Origin: Megasphaera elsdenii
Lineage (GTDB): Bacteria > Bacillota > Negativicutes > Veillonellales > Megasphaeraceae
NCBI RefSeq assembly: GCF_020539865.1
Contig: NZ_JAJBQV010000006.1
Location: 1 to 64,000 of the forward strand
DNA: 64,000 nt
Direction: 5' to 3'
How positions within the stretch are numbered: the stretch's first letter is position 1; the number at the start of each line of letters is the position of its first letter. The notes below the pieces were generated by a model, which was not told the origin of the DNA, made no database searches, and saw only the letters and a program-made list of their open reading frames with translations. The translations under genes were made by a program, and so were the position numbers. This document shows positions 1 to 9,814 of the stretch, piece by piece.

Positions 1-228
1 TGCTTGGATTTAGACGATATTCCTGTCTATAATCCTGAACAGCCGTATACTGGCATGTTCAGTGGGAAGCGTATCCACCGTGGCTTGTACCAGTTCGCCG
101 ATGGCAGGATTGCCAACGCGGATGTGAATGGAGCATACAACATACTCCGTAAAAGTAAGCAGAACTTCGATTTCGAGGGACTGTGTAAGGGGCTTTTGGA
201 CAGCCCTTTGAGAATAAGGATATCCTGA
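1..228 (+). mobile_element. tnpB: TnpB-family protein of an IS200/IS605-type element, C-terminal part (5' end outside window)
   Basis: The reading frame is open from base 1 and stops at 226-228. Near the C-terminus it carries NADVNGAYNILRK, the conserved Asp-containing block of TnpB/IS605 OrfB proteins (the last RuvC-like acidic residue), with no further homologous sequence after it. TnpB is the RNA-guided nuclease of these transposons. Only about 75 residues are visible, so I cannot tell whether the complete gene is intact or whether a tnpA lies upstream. The structured sequence directly after the stop matches the expected right end of the element. Confidence 0.85.
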
Positions 229-318
229 CAGCTAACTCCTTTGGGATAGGCTGTCAGGCGTTAGTCCATGTATTAAACTTCTCAAGAATCTCCCGTTTCT
301 ATAAGCGGGAGAGGTTCA
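224..318 (+). mobile_element. Right end of the IS200/IS605-type element, probable omega-RNA 3' region
   Basis: An 8-bp perfect inverted repeat (CCTGACAG at 224-231, CTGTCAGG at 251-258) overlaps the tnpB stop and extends inward with further pairing. A second hairpin (TCTCCCG at 289-295, CGGGAGA at 306-312) is followed by GGTTCAAT. Subterminal imperfect hairpins near a short conserved tip are typical of IS200/IS605 right ends, and in these elements the guide-bearing RNA is processed from this region. The exact transposon boundary is inferred, probably near 318; the bases after it would be the guide. Confidence 0.65.
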
Positions 319-346
319 ATACGAAGAGAAAAGTAAAGGAGCGGAA

Positions 347-2142
347 ATGATGCAGGTTTTACCATATGTGCAGCATCATAGAAAAACGATTTTTCGTAGT
401 GTGTTGTGTATTATCTTATTTGTATTAGCAGGAATCTCGATTCAATGGTGGATTCCTTCGTCAGCGTCACTTGCCTTTAAAGGGCGATTGTTTTACAGTG
501 GCTTAGCTTTGGCATTGAGTCTATTCTTATGGAATTATTCTCGATTCTATATAGGGGCTTTTTGTTTGTATACGATAATTTTTTTGTCTTCTTCACTCAT
601 GCCTATGTTGGCAGGACAACATGTAGAACGTGCTGAGGTCACAGCGGCATATCTGATAGGGGCAACTTTGTTTTTGTTTTTTACCGATTTACTCTATATC
701 AGTCGTCATATTCGTAAAAAGTCCTTACGTCATGTACTTGACAGCTTTTTGTATGTGTGCTTAGGGGCGGCCTTATTATTTCCGTTGCTCATTTGGGGTT
801 ATTATGCCGTCAGTGGTCATGTTCTATCGGCTACGATTGTTTTGACCCTGTTTCAAACGAATGGCAGTGAATCTCTGGCCTATCTCAAAAGCCAGAATTT
901 GTTCATGTGGGGGGGACATTCGCAGCGCTTATCTTTATCCTCATCGGCTCAGGGTGCATATTGTATCGCCTAAAAACGCCTTCATGTGGGTATTCTAAAA
1001 AAATCATCTATATACTATCTGTACTCATTTTAGCTATTAGCGGCCATGCTGTCGTTAAAGCTACGGATTATTTACCAATACGTATTGTAATAGAAACAAA
1101 GGATGCTTTGCACCAATATAAAGAATATGGCAAAGCGAAGGCACAGCGGGAAGCCCGGTTGCAGCAGTTGCAGGGGCTTAGGATTACGTCGGATGGCGGG
1201 ATATTTGTCTTGGTCATCGGTGAATCGGAAACACGGGATCATATGGGGGCTTATGGCTATGACCGAGATACGACGCCATGGATGAGTGAAGAAGCACAGA
1301 AACCCGAAGCTATCCTTTTCCGAAATGCTTATTCAAATCACACTCATACTGTGCCGGTCCTGACATATGCGCTCAGTGAAAAGAATCAGTACAATGATGT
1401 TCCTTTGGAAAAGGCCTATTCTCTCATCGAAATCGCCAAGGCTGCTGGATACGATACTTTTTGGCTTAGTAATCAACGGAAATATGGAGCTTGGGATACG
1501 CCAGTTGCTGAAATTGCCAGTACAGCAGACCATCAGGCCTGGCTCAATGAACGGACGGGGACACAGGATCTCCGGTCTGATTATTACGATGATATTTTGA
1601 TAAAGAATTTACCAGATTTGACAAATGAAAAGAATGCTTTGATAGTTATTCATCTCATGGGATGTCATGGTTCTTATGCGGACCGTTATCCTGAAGAATG
1701 GAAGCATTATAGCGGTAAGCGTGATGTCATTGACAAATATGACAATGCTGTCCGTTATAATGATTATGTTCTTCAGCAGCTTTATGAAACTTTGAAAGAA
1801 AATCCTCGGTTCAAAGGATTTGTTTACTTTTCGGATCATGGAGAAGATGTAGAACATAATTATGGTCATGAAGCTAGCAAGTTTACGGCGACGATGAGCC
1901 ATATACCGCTTTTCATGGTAATCAGCCCGGCTTTTCAGGCAGAACGGCTGCAAACAGTAGAAATACTTCGGTCGCACCGGGATAGTTACTGGACGAACGA
2001 TTTGATCTATAATGCTATGATAGACCTTTTGGGAATTTCCGGAGTTCCTGGCAGCGATTTAGATTGGGACCTGGCGTCTTCGCAGTATAGTATGACGAAA
2101 GAGACATTGCGGACTTTGCATGGAAAACAAACTATCCAATAG
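347..2142 (+). CDS. Phosphoethanolamine transferase (EptA/CptA-like), frame interrupted at a 7-G tract
   Basis: Two overlapping frames encode one protein. The frame starting at ATG 347 (or 350, after AAGGAG at 336-341) gives about 190 residues with several hydrophobic segments, the N-terminal membrane domain of this family. The next frame carries a periplasmic sulfatase-fold domain: FVLVIGESETRDHMGAYGY (metal-site Glu), SNHTHTVPVL (region of the nucleophilic Thr) and FSDHGEDVEHNYGH (metal-binding Asp/His). The frames meet at seven Gs (909-915). Adding one G joins MWGG to TFAALIF and yields one protein of about 598 residues, near family size (E. coli EptA 547). Such enzymes add phosphoethanolamine to lipid A or core sugar. 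As sequenced the gene is off; it could be phase-variable, a pseudogene or a sequencing error. The substrate is not determinable. Confidence 0.85.
909..915 (+). repeat. Homopolymeric G tract (7 G) inside the phosphoethanolamine transferase gene
   Basis: Seven consecutive Gs sit exactly where the coding frame changes from the membrane domain to the catalytic domain. With seven Gs the first frame runs on to a stop at 971-973; with eight the full-length enzyme is read. Poly-G tracts of this kind act as slipped-strand contingency loci in other host-associated bacteria. The tract and the frame change are seen directly; switching is inferred. Confidence 0.8.
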
Positions 2143-2152
2143 AAAAAGTGTC

Positions 2153-2181
2153 TTGACAGACAGGGCGTTTGTGCTTATAAT
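2153..2181 (+). promoter_or_regulatory. Consensus housekeeping promoter for the serine T-box operon
   Basis: TTGACA (2153-2158), a 17-bp spacer and TATAAT (2176-2181) form a perfect sigma-70/sigma-A promoter. It begins 11 bp after the upstream stop codon and predicts a start near 2188, just before the T-box leader. Confidence 0.9.
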
Positions 2182-2187
2182 AAACGT

Positions 2188-2413
2188 AATTTTACAGAAG
2201 GTGATGAAGGAGAAGCAAATTACGGGTCCTTTCAGAGAGTTGCCGGGTGGTGCGAGGCAGCAGGGCTGTAAGGCGTTCCGCTCTGGAGCTGCAAATGATG
2301 AATTTGACGGGTACGCCCGATATAGCGGTACAAGTTGGCCGAAAGGCAAGTTGGGTGGCAACGCGGGAATATCGACTCTCGTCCCTTTGATGGGACGAGA
2401 GTTTTTTTATTGG
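2188..2413 (+). promoter_or_regulatory. T-box riboswitch, serine specificity (UCC)
   Basis: The leader holds the T-box element GGGTGGCAACGCGGG (2353-2367), a Stem I region with CAGAGAG and a distal GGTGCGAG loop (2231-2256), and a terminator that competes with the antiterminator. Descending the 3' side of Stem I, UCC (2277-2279) lies directly before G-CUCUG, which pairs with CAGAG at 2233-2237. This is the usual specifier position, and UCC reads as serine. Uncharged tRNA-Ser should bind and permit readthrough into serC, serA and the genes after them. The specifier was assigned by eye; a one-base shift would read UUC (Phe), which does not suit the downstream genes. Confidence 0.88.
2375..2408 (+). 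terminator. Regulated terminator of the serine T-box
   Basis: An 11-bp perfect stem (ACTCTCGTCCC / GGGACGAGAGT, loop TTTGAT) is followed by seven Ts. It lies immediately after the T-box sequence and would be the default off structure when tRNA-Ser is charged. Confidence 0.92.
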
Positions 2414-2462
2414 TATGGCAGAAGACTTTCCCTGCGGTCTTCTCATAGTAAGAGGTGGAAAT

Positions 2463-3536
2463 ATGAAGAGAGTGTACAATTTCAATGCAGGCCCATCGGC
2501 AATGCCTTTGGAAGTCCTCAAGGAAGTGCAGGACGAATTCCTCGATTTCAATCATACGGGAATGAGCATTGTCGAAATCAGTCATCGCAGTGCTGCCTAT
2601 CAGGAGATGCAAGATGATACGGTGGCGACGCTGAAAAAGCTCCTGGCCGTTCCTGACGATTACCATATCGTCTTCATTCAGGGGGGCGGAAGCATGCAGT
2701 TCGTCATGCACGCTGCAAATTTCCTCAAGAGACGCGGCGGTTATTTAAATACCGGGGTATGGTCCAACAAAGCCATGGAAGCAGCGTCCTTCTTCGGGGA
2801 AACTTATGAAGTCGCTTCGAGTAAAGCCGATGGCTTTACGTACATACCCAAGGCAGACAGTTTCGTCGTCAAGGCCGATACGGACTATATTTACATGACA
2901 TCGAACAACACCATCCATGGGACGGAATGGCACGATTTCCCGTCTTTCGATGTTCCCTTGTTCTGTGATATGTCCAGCGATTTCCTCAGCCGCCCTGTAG
3001 ATGTGAAGAATTTCGATTTCATCTATGCCGGCGTCCAGAAGAATGTCGGCCCGGCCGGCGTCGTCGTGGCCATCATCAAGGACGATTTGCTGAAAAAGGT
3101 CTGCCGCGATTTGCCGCTCATGCTGCAGTATAAGACTTATGTCGATCATGATTCGACGTACAATACGCCGCCAGTCTTCAACATTTATTTTGTCAATAAA
3201 GTGGCTCATTGGCTTGATGATCATGGTGGCCTGGCTGCCATACATGAACGAAATAAGAAAAAGGCGGCTATCGTCTACGGCGTCATTGATGACAGCCAGG
3301 GCTTCTATCGCGGCCATGCCCGCGTCGATTCGCGCAGCCTCATGAATGTCACCTTCAACTTGCCGACGAAGGAATTGGAAGCTCAGTTCGTCGCCGAAGC
3401 AGCAGAACACGACCTCATCGGTGTTAAGGGGCATCGCTCTGTCGGTGGCTGCCGGGCATCGATTTACAATGCCGTTACCGAAGAAGGCTGCCAGGTTCTG
3501 GCCGATTTCATGAAAGCGTTTCAGAAAAAACATTAA
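2463..3536 (+). CDS. serC: Phosphoserine aminotransferase
   Basis: SerC converts 3-phosphohydroxypyruvate and glutamate to 3-phosphoserine in the cytoplasm, the second step of serine synthesis. The protein begins MKRVYNFNAGPSAMP, the family signature; the PLP-binding lysine lies in AGVQKNVGPAG near residue 195, and the C-terminal KGHRSVGGCRASIYNA block is also typical. At 357 residues it has family length. The ATG at 2463 was chosen because AGAGGTGG precedes it and homology starts there, although the frame is open further upstream. It is the first gene after the serine T-box, 25 bp before serA. Confidence 0.95.
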   Translation: MKRVYNFNAGPSAMPLEVLKEVQDEFLDFNHTGMSIVEISHRSAAYQEMQDDTVATLKKLLAVPDDYHIVFIQGGGSMQFVMHAANFLKRRGGYLNTGVWSNKAMEAASFFGETYEVASSKADGFTYIPKADSFVVKADTDYIYMTSNNTIHGTEWHDFPSFDVPLFCDMSSDFLSRPVDVKNFDFIYAGVQKNVGPAGVVVAIIKDDLLKKVCRDLPLMLQYKTYVDHDSTYNTPPVFNIYFVNKVAHWLDDHGGLAAIHERNKKKAAIVYGVIDDSQGFYRGHARVDSRSLMNVTFNLPTKELEAQFVAEAAEHDLIGVKGHRSVGGCRASIYNAVTEEGCQVLADFMKAFQKKH

Positions 3537-3561
3537 TGTATGATATTAGGGGGAGAAGAAC

Positions 3562-5154
3562 ATGAAGATTTTAGTCAGTGATGACGTATCGATGAAAGGC
3601 GTAGATCTCTTACGCGAAAATGGATATGAAGTAGATGTAAAGAAGAACCTCGATGAACAAGGCCTCATCGACTGCATCGGCGAATACGACGGCCTCATTA
3701 CCCGCTCCATGACCCACGTTACAGAAAAGGTCATTGAAGCAGCTACGAAATTGAAGGTCATCGGCCGCGCCGGTGTCGGCGTCGACAGCATCGACTTGAA
3801 AAGTGCGACGGCCCGGGGCATCGTCGTCGTCAATACGCCGACGTCCAATACACTGGCTGCAACGGAACATACTTGTGCCATGATCATGGCCATTACCCGC
3901 CACATCCCGCAGGCCCACAATTCGCTCATGGCCGGAAATTGGGACCGCAAGACCTTTACCGGTATCCAGCTCCAGAACAAGACCATCGGCATCATCGGCG
4001 TCGGCCGCATCGGTTCGCGCATTGCTAAACGCATGCAGGCTATGGAAATGAAAACCATTGGCTATGACCCGTACATCCCGGAAGAACGGTTCAAACAGCT
4101 TGGCGTCGAACAAGTCGATTTGGACACGCTCCTCAAGCGGTCGGACTATATCACGATGCATACGCCGCTGACCAAGGAAACGCGGGGCCTCATCGGCAAG
4201 AAAGAAATCGCCAAGATGAAAGACGGTGTCCGGGTCATCAACGTATCCCGCGGGGCTGTCCTCGATATTTATGCCTTGGCTGAAGCCCTCAAGAGTGGCC
4301 ACGTCGCCGGTGCTGCTATCGACGTCTTCCCGACAGAACCGCTGACCAAGGATATCAACCCCTTCCTGGGCATGGATAACGTCGTCATTACGCCGCACCT
4401 CGGCGCTTCGACGGTAGAAGCCCAGATTGGTGTTTCCGTCGACGTCGCCGAAGGCGTCATGGAAGCCTTGAAAGGCGAACCCGTTGCTACTGCCGTCAAT
4501 ATGGCTCCTGTACCGCCCAATGTCTACAATGTCATCCATCCGTATTTCGACCTTATGGAACGCATGGGAAACTTAGCCGTTTACCTGGCCGACGCACCGA
4601 TGAAGGAAATCGAAGTCGAATACACAGGCGAACTGGCCGATACGGAAACGCGCCTGCTGACGACGGCTGTCCTCAAAGGGGCCCTTAATCCGATCCTCCA
4701 GGAATCGGTCAACTACGTCAATGCTACCGAAGTCGCCAAGACACGTCACATTGCCATCAAAGAAATCAATAGCCAGTCCAATGGTTATTTCGTCAATTCC
4801 GTTACCGTCCGGGTCCATACCAATAAAGGCGAACACGCTATTGTCGGCGTCTTGTTCAACGGGACGGAAGCCAAGATCGTCCAGATTGATGAATACCGCG
4901 TCGACTTCACGCCGGAAGGCTATTTGCTCCTGGTACCGCACGTCGACCAGCCGAACATGATCGGTCAGATTTCGACCATCCTGGGCCAGGCCCATATCAA
5001 TATCATGGGCATGCAGGTCGGTCGCATGACCAAGTCGGGCAACAACATCATGGCCATTGCCGTTCAAGATGATATCCCCAACGACATCATGGTCAAGCTC
5101 CGCTCGATCAATGGCATCTTAGACATGAAGCTCATTCATTGTGATATTCACTAA
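3562..5154 (+). CDS. serA: D-3-phosphoglycerate dehydrogenase, long form with ACT domain
   Basis: SerA oxidises 3-phosphoglycerate with NAD+ as the first committed step of serine synthesis. At 530 residues it is the long class: an N-terminal substrate domain, a Rossmann NAD domain with GIIGVGRIGSRIA near residue 143, the catalytic PHLGAST region near 280, an intervening domain, and a C-terminal ACT domain (HVDQPNMIGQISTILG near 460) expected to bind serine as feedback inhibitor. AGGGGGAG precedes the ATG. It sits in the serC-serA-phosphatase-serS unit under the serine T-box, so both transcription and enzyme activity are likely serine-controlled. Confidence 0.95.
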   Translation: MKILVSDDVSMKGVDLLRENGYEVDVKKNLDEQGLIDCIGEYDGLITRSMTHVTEKVIEAATKLKVIGRAGVGVDSIDLKSATARGIVVVNTPTSNTLAATEHTCAMIMAITRHIPQAHNSLMAGNWDRKTFTGIQLQNKTIGIIGVGRIGSRIAKRMQAMEMKTIGYDPYIPEERFKQLGVEQVDLDTLLKRSDYITMHTPLTKETRGLIGKKEIAKMKDGVRVINVSRGAVLDIYALAEALKSGHVAGAAIDVFPTEPLTKDINPFLGMDNVVITPHLGASTVEAQIGVSVDVAEGVMEALKGEPVATAVNMAPVPPNVYNVIHPYFDLMERMGNLAVYLADAPMKEIEVEYTGELADTETRLLTTAVLKGALNPILQESVNYVNATEVAKTRHIAIKEINSQSNGYFVNSVTVRVHTNKGEHAIVGVLFNGTEAKIVQIDEYRVDFTPEGYLLLVPHVDQPNMIGQISTILGQAHINIMGMQVGRMTKSGNNIMAIAVQDDIPNDIMVKLRSINGILDMKLIHCDIH

Positions 5155-5166
5155 TAGGGGGACAAT

Positions 5167-5791
5167 ATGGTACGCATCATACTCATTCGCCACGGCGAAA
5201 CACAATGGAATATTGAAGGCCGTTACCAGGGCCAGGAAGATACGCATCTGAGCGAACGGGGCCTTCGTCAGGGCCATATGGTCGCCGAAGGCTTGAAGGA
5301 TACGCCCATTGACGTAGCCATTTCCAGTCCCCTTGAACGGTCGTATATGACCTGTTCTTTCTGCGCTGACCTCCACGGCCTGCCGGTCCTCAAGGACGAC
5401 AGGCTTTTGGAAATCAACCATGGCGATTGGGAAGGGAAGCTGGCCGATGAAATCGAAGCCAAGTATCCTGAAGAATTCCACCGCTGGCATACACAGCCCC
5501 ATACGGTGACTATGCCCGGCAAAGGGGGCGAATCATTGGAGGATGTCCGCGTCCGCGCCCGCGCTGCCTTTGACGATTACGTCCAGAAGTACGACGGCAA
5601 GACGGTTCTCGTCGCTGCCCATGACGCCGTCAACAAGGCCATCATCTGTGATGTCTTAGGCCTGGATATGAGCCATTTCTGGCAGATCAAACAGGATAAT
5701 ACGTGCATCAATGTCTTAGAATGTCAGGATGGCGTATGGCGCCTGGTCCTGCTCAATTCTACGAATCATATGGGGTATTTGTTCAGCGGTA

Positions 5792-5811
<20 letters not shown>
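5167..5811 (+). CDS. Histidine phosphatase, candidate phosphoserine phosphatase (iPSP type)
   Basis: The 214-residue protein belongs to the phosphoglycerate-mutase/histidine-phosphatase superfamily: LIRHGETQWN near residue 8 carries the phosphohistidine, LLEINHGDWEG holds the acid residue, and VAAHDAVNKA the second catalytic His. Relatives include cofactor-dependent mutases, alpha-ribazole phosphatase (CobC) and metal-independent phosphoserine phosphatases. It lies 12 bp after serA and before serS under a serine T-box, and no HAD-type SerB is present in this operon. Phosphoserine phosphatase is therefore the best inference, since it would complete the pathway. Sequence alone cannot exclude another phosphate ester as substrate. 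Confidence 0.75.
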
Positions 5812-7146
<1,335 letters not shown>

Positions 7147-7157
7147 TAGAGGACGCT

Positions 7158-7190
7158 GTAGGGGCGACCACGTGGGGCGCCTGCCTGTGA
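7158..7190 (+). repeat. Dispersed GC-rich palindromic repeat, copy 1 (degenerate)
   Basis: GTAGGGGCGACC followed by GGGGCGCCTGCCTGTG resembles the repeat found after glpX, after the S55 peptidase gene, after tkt and inside ftsK. It lies between the serS stop and the serS terminator. Confidence 0.55.
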
Positions 7191-7234
7191 ATTTGGGCGG
7201 TTCAACCTCTCCCGCCTGCGACGAACGATGAACG

Positions 7235-7268
7235 AAAAAAACTCCTGCCATGAGGCAGGAGTTTTTTT
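7235..7268 (+). terminator. Rho-independent terminator after serS
   Basis: A 9-bp perfect stem (ACTCCTGCC / GGCAGGAGT, loop ATGA) is flanked by an A run and seven Ts. It closes the serine operon. Confidence 0.92.
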
Positions 7269-7294
7269 GCTCTGTCTAGAAGTAATATTATATA
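7267..7294 (+). promoter_or_regulatory. Candidate promoter for glpX
   Basis: TTGCTC (7267-7272), 16 bp, TATATA (7289-7294) lies just after the serS terminator and 37 bp before glpX. The match is moderate, but the gene needs its own promoter at this position. Confidence 0.45.
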
Positions 7295-7330
7295 TGTATT
7301 TCGATTCTTTTTTAGATAAGGAGGTTCATC

Positions 7331-8296
7331 ATGGATCGCGTATTGACCTTGGAATTTGTCCGTGTTACCGAAGCGGCTGCCGTCAAAGCCGGCCGCCTCA
7401 TGGGGAAAGGCGACAAGATGGGCGCTGACCAGTTGGCGGTGGACGGCATGCATTCGATTTTGTCGACAGTACCTATTGATGGGACTGTTGTCATCGGCGA
7501 AGGGGAAATGGATGAAGCGCCGATGCTCTATATTGGTGAAAAAGTTGGCGCCGGCGGTACGGAAGTCGATATCGCTGTCGACCCGCTGGAAGGGACGAAC
7601 TTGACGGCGAAAGGCCAGGATGGGTCCATTGCCGTCATGGCTATCGCCCGCAAGGGGAACTTGCTCCATGCTCCGGATATGTATATGGAAAAGCTCTGTG
7701 TCGGCCCGCGGGCGAAAGGGCGCATCGATTTGACTAAATCGGTACAGGAAAACCTGCGCCGCATTGCAGAAGGTTTGGAACGAGGCATCGACGATTTGAC
7801 CGTCGTCATCCTTGACAGGCCGCGCCATCAGGAAATCATCGACGAGTGCCGCAGTGCCGGTGCCCGTATCAAACTCATCACTGACGGCGACGTCTCGCCA
7901 GCTGTCGATGCCGGCATCGAAGGGTCCGGCGTCCACGTCCTCATGGGAATCGGCGGTGCTCCAGAAGGCGTCCTGGCTGCAGCGGCTTTAAAATGCCTGG
8001 GCGGCGATATGCAGGCTCGCCTCATTCCCTATACCGACGAAGAACGAAAGCGCTGCTGGGAAATGGGCATCGATGACATCAACCGCGTCATGACCCTCGA
8101 CGACCTGGTCAAAGGGGACGACTGCATCTTCTCGGCGACGGCCATTACAGATACGCCTATGATGCGCGGCGTCCAGTACTTTGGCGGCGGCGCCCGGACG
8201 ATGTCCGTCGTCATGCGCTACAAGAGCGGCACAATCCGTTTCATCGATACGTTCCACCGCTTCGATAAGAAAGCCAAATGGAGTATCCATCTGTAG
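7331..8296 (+). CDS. glpX: Class II fructose-1,6-bisphosphatase
   Basis: GlpX removes the 1-phosphate from fructose-1,6-bisphosphate in gluconeogenesis and needs divalent metal. The 321-residue protein shows the GlpX pattern: VIGEGEMDEAPMLYIGE near residue 55 and DPLEGTNLTAKGQDGSIAVMA near residue 85 supply metal-binding acidic residues, and GIGGAPEGVLAAAALKCLGG near residue 205 is also characteristic. AAGGAGG at 7319-7325 fixes the ATG. It is monocistronic by context, between a terminator upstream and another downstream. Confidence 0.95.
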   Translation: MDRVLTLEFVRVTEAAAVKAGRLMGKGDKMGADQLAVDGMHSILSTVPIDGTVVIGEGEMDEAPMLYIGEKVGAGGTEVDIAVDPLEGTNLTAKGQDGSIAVMAIARKGNLLHAPDMYMEKLCVGPRAKGRIDLTKSVQENLRRIAEGLERGIDDLTVVILDRPRHQEIIDECRSAGARIKLITDGDVSPAVDAGIEGSGVHVLMGIGGAPEGVLAAAALKCLGGDMQARLIPYTDEERKRCWEMGIDDINRVMTLDDLVKGDDCIFSATAITDTPMMRGVQYFGGGARTMSVVMRYKSGTIRFIDTFHRFDKKAKWSIHL

Positions 8297-8322
8297 AGGC
8301 AGCAGTCAGCAGTTAGCAGTCC

Positions 8323-8358
8323 GTAAGGGCCGTCCCCAAGGGCGGCCCGCTTGTAAGT
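8323..8358 (+). repeat. Dispersed palindromic repeat, copy 2
   Basis: GTAAGGGCCGTCCCCAAGGG continues into CGGCCCGCTTG (8343-8353), with inverted GGGCCG/CGGCCC arms. It closely matches the copy inside ftsK at 38853. It is preceded by short direct repeats of AGCAGT (8300-8320). Confidence 0.75.
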
Positions 8359-8387
8359 TGGAGAAAAATCTCCTAGGTATTATGTCT

Positions 8388-8420
8388 GTAGGGGCTTGCC
8401 TGTGGCAGGCCTTTTTTTTT
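8388..8420 (+). terminator. Terminator after glpX, formed by a second repeat-like sequence
   Basis: GTAGGGGCTTGCC (8388-8400), TGT and GGCAGGCC form an 8-bp stem followed by a T run starting at 8412. The left arm shares the GTAGGGGC start of the dispersed repeat, so a repeat copy or relic appears to serve as the glpX terminator. Confidence 0.8.
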
Positions 8421-8465
8421 CTCCCCTTTTATGGTACAATGACTTGATAGTAATTATATGCTCAT

Positions 8466-8486
8466 AATGGCACCTTAGGCGCCATT
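8466..8486 (+). other. Hairpin in the region upstream of murA
   Basis: AATGGCACC / GGCGCCATT with loop TTA forms a 9-bp stem (one G-T pair). A second copy of the 3' arm (GGGCCATT, 8493-8500) could pair with the same 5' arm. It lies about 55 bp before the murA start; a -10-like TACAAT occurs at 8435-8440. No known RNA family is recognised. Confidence 0.5.
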
Positions 8487-8539
8487 GCCTTTGGGCCATT
8501 TAGAATAAACTACTCGAATAGTATTAGGAGGCACCAGAA

Positions 8540-9814
8540 TTGGAGAAACTTGTTATTCATGGTGGAAAACCCTTACAGGGTACGGTTCGCGTCAGCGGGG
8601 CTAAAAATGCCGTGCTGCCTATCATTGTCGCATCTATGCTGGGAACGACGCAGAGTACATTGACAGAGATTCCGAAATTAGCCGACGTACATACCGTCTG
8701 TGACGTCATCGCGTCCCTCGGCGTTCATATAGAACATCCTGAAAGAGATACATTGGTCATCGATGCTCATGAGCTGACATCGACAACGGCTCCGTATGAT
8801 TTAGTACGCCGTATGCGTGCATCTTTTTTGGTTATGGGACCTTTACTGGCCCGCAAGGGGAGAGCTCAGATTTCCTTGCCCGGCGGCTGCTCTATCGGTG
8901 CTCGTCCTATTGACTTGCACCTCAAGGCTTTTGAAGCCATGGGAGCCGTCATCAATCTGGAAAACGGAGATATCGAAGCGACAGCGCCGAATGGCCTGAA
9001 AGGGGCACAGATTTACCTCGATTTCCCCAGCGTCGGCGCTACGGAAAACATCCTCATGGCAGCATCCATGGCTGACGGCAAGACGGTCTTGGAAAATGCG
9101 GCAGAAGAACCGGAAATCGTCGATTTAGCAACGTACCTCAACAGTATGGGCGCCAACATCCGCGGTGCCGGTACCAACGTCATCCGTATTGAAGGCGTCA
9201 AGGAACTGCATGGCGCTAACCACGCTGTCATTCCCGACCGCATCGAAGCGGGCACTTTCATGGTCGGTGCAGCCATGACCCAGGGCAATGTTTTCGTAGA
9301 GAATGCCATTTCGGAACACTTGAAGCCCCTCATTTCCAAATTGAAGGAAGTCGGCGCTGAAGTCCAGGAAGAAATCGACGGCATCCGTGTCATCGGCCAT
9401 GAACCGCTTCGTCCGGCCGACATCAAGACCTTGCCGTATCCCGGCTTTCCGACGGACATGCAGGCCCAGTTCATGGCGCTGACGACAATCTGTCAGGGTA
9501 CGAGCGTCGTTACGGAAACGGTCTTTGAAAACCGCTTCATGCACGTCGATGAATTCAAGCGCATGGGGGCTAAAATCCGAATCGAAGGCCGCAGTGCTAT
9601 CGTCGAAGGCGTTCCCAGGCTCAAAGGGGCTTCTGTCAATGCGACGGACCTGCGGGCCGGTGCTGCTTTAGTCCTGGCCGGACTTGTCGCCGAAGGGGAA
9701 ACGGAAGTTGGCTACTTATACCACATCGACCGCGGTTATGATAATCTCGTATTAAAATTACAAAGGCTAGGTGCAGACATTGTTCGCGTCAATATTGAGG
9801 AAGAAGAAAACTAA
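8540..9814 (+). CDS. murA: UDP-N-acetylglucosamine 1-carboxyvinyltransferase
   Basis: MurA transfers enolpyruvate from PEP to UDP-GlcNAc, the first committed step of peptidoglycan synthesis. The 424-residue protein has the catalytic loop [15 protein letters not shown] with Cys117, the residue modified by fosfomycin in this family, and [11 protein letters not shown] near the N-terminus. It starts with TTG at 8540, supported by AGGAGG at 8526-8531 with an 8-bp gap. Its 3' end overlaps the probable mreB start, so the two cell-wall genes are probably cotranscribed. Confidence 0.96.
   Translation: MEKLVIHGGKPLQGTVRVSGAKNAVLPIIVASMLGTTQSTLTEIPKLADVHTVCDVIASLGVHIEHPERDTLVIDAHELTSTTAPYDLVRRMRASFLVMGPLLARKGRAQISLPGGCSIGARPIDLHLKAFEAMGAVINLENGDIEATAPNGLKGAQIYLDFPSVGATENILMAASMADGKTVLENAAEEPEIVDLATYLNSMGANIRGAGTNVIRIEGVKELHGANHAVIPDRIEAGTFMVGAAMTQGNVFVENAISEHLKPLISKLKEVGAEVQEEIDGIRVIGHEPLRPADIKTLPYPGFPTDMQAQFMALTTICQGTSVVTETVFENRFMHVDEFKRMGAKIRIEGRSAIVEGVPRLKGASVNATDLRAGAALVLAGLVAEGETEVGYLYHIDRGYDNLVLKLQRLGADIVRVNIEEEEN

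Noticed and set aside
2120..2617. Open frames across the serine leader
   Set aside because: The region is fully explained by the promoter, T-box, terminator and the serC start; the frames have no ribosome-binding site or homology.
9771..9814. Possible frameshift between murA and mreB because of their overlap
   Set aside because: Both proteins have complete family motifs; the overlap only reflects an upstream GTG and later TTG starts are available.
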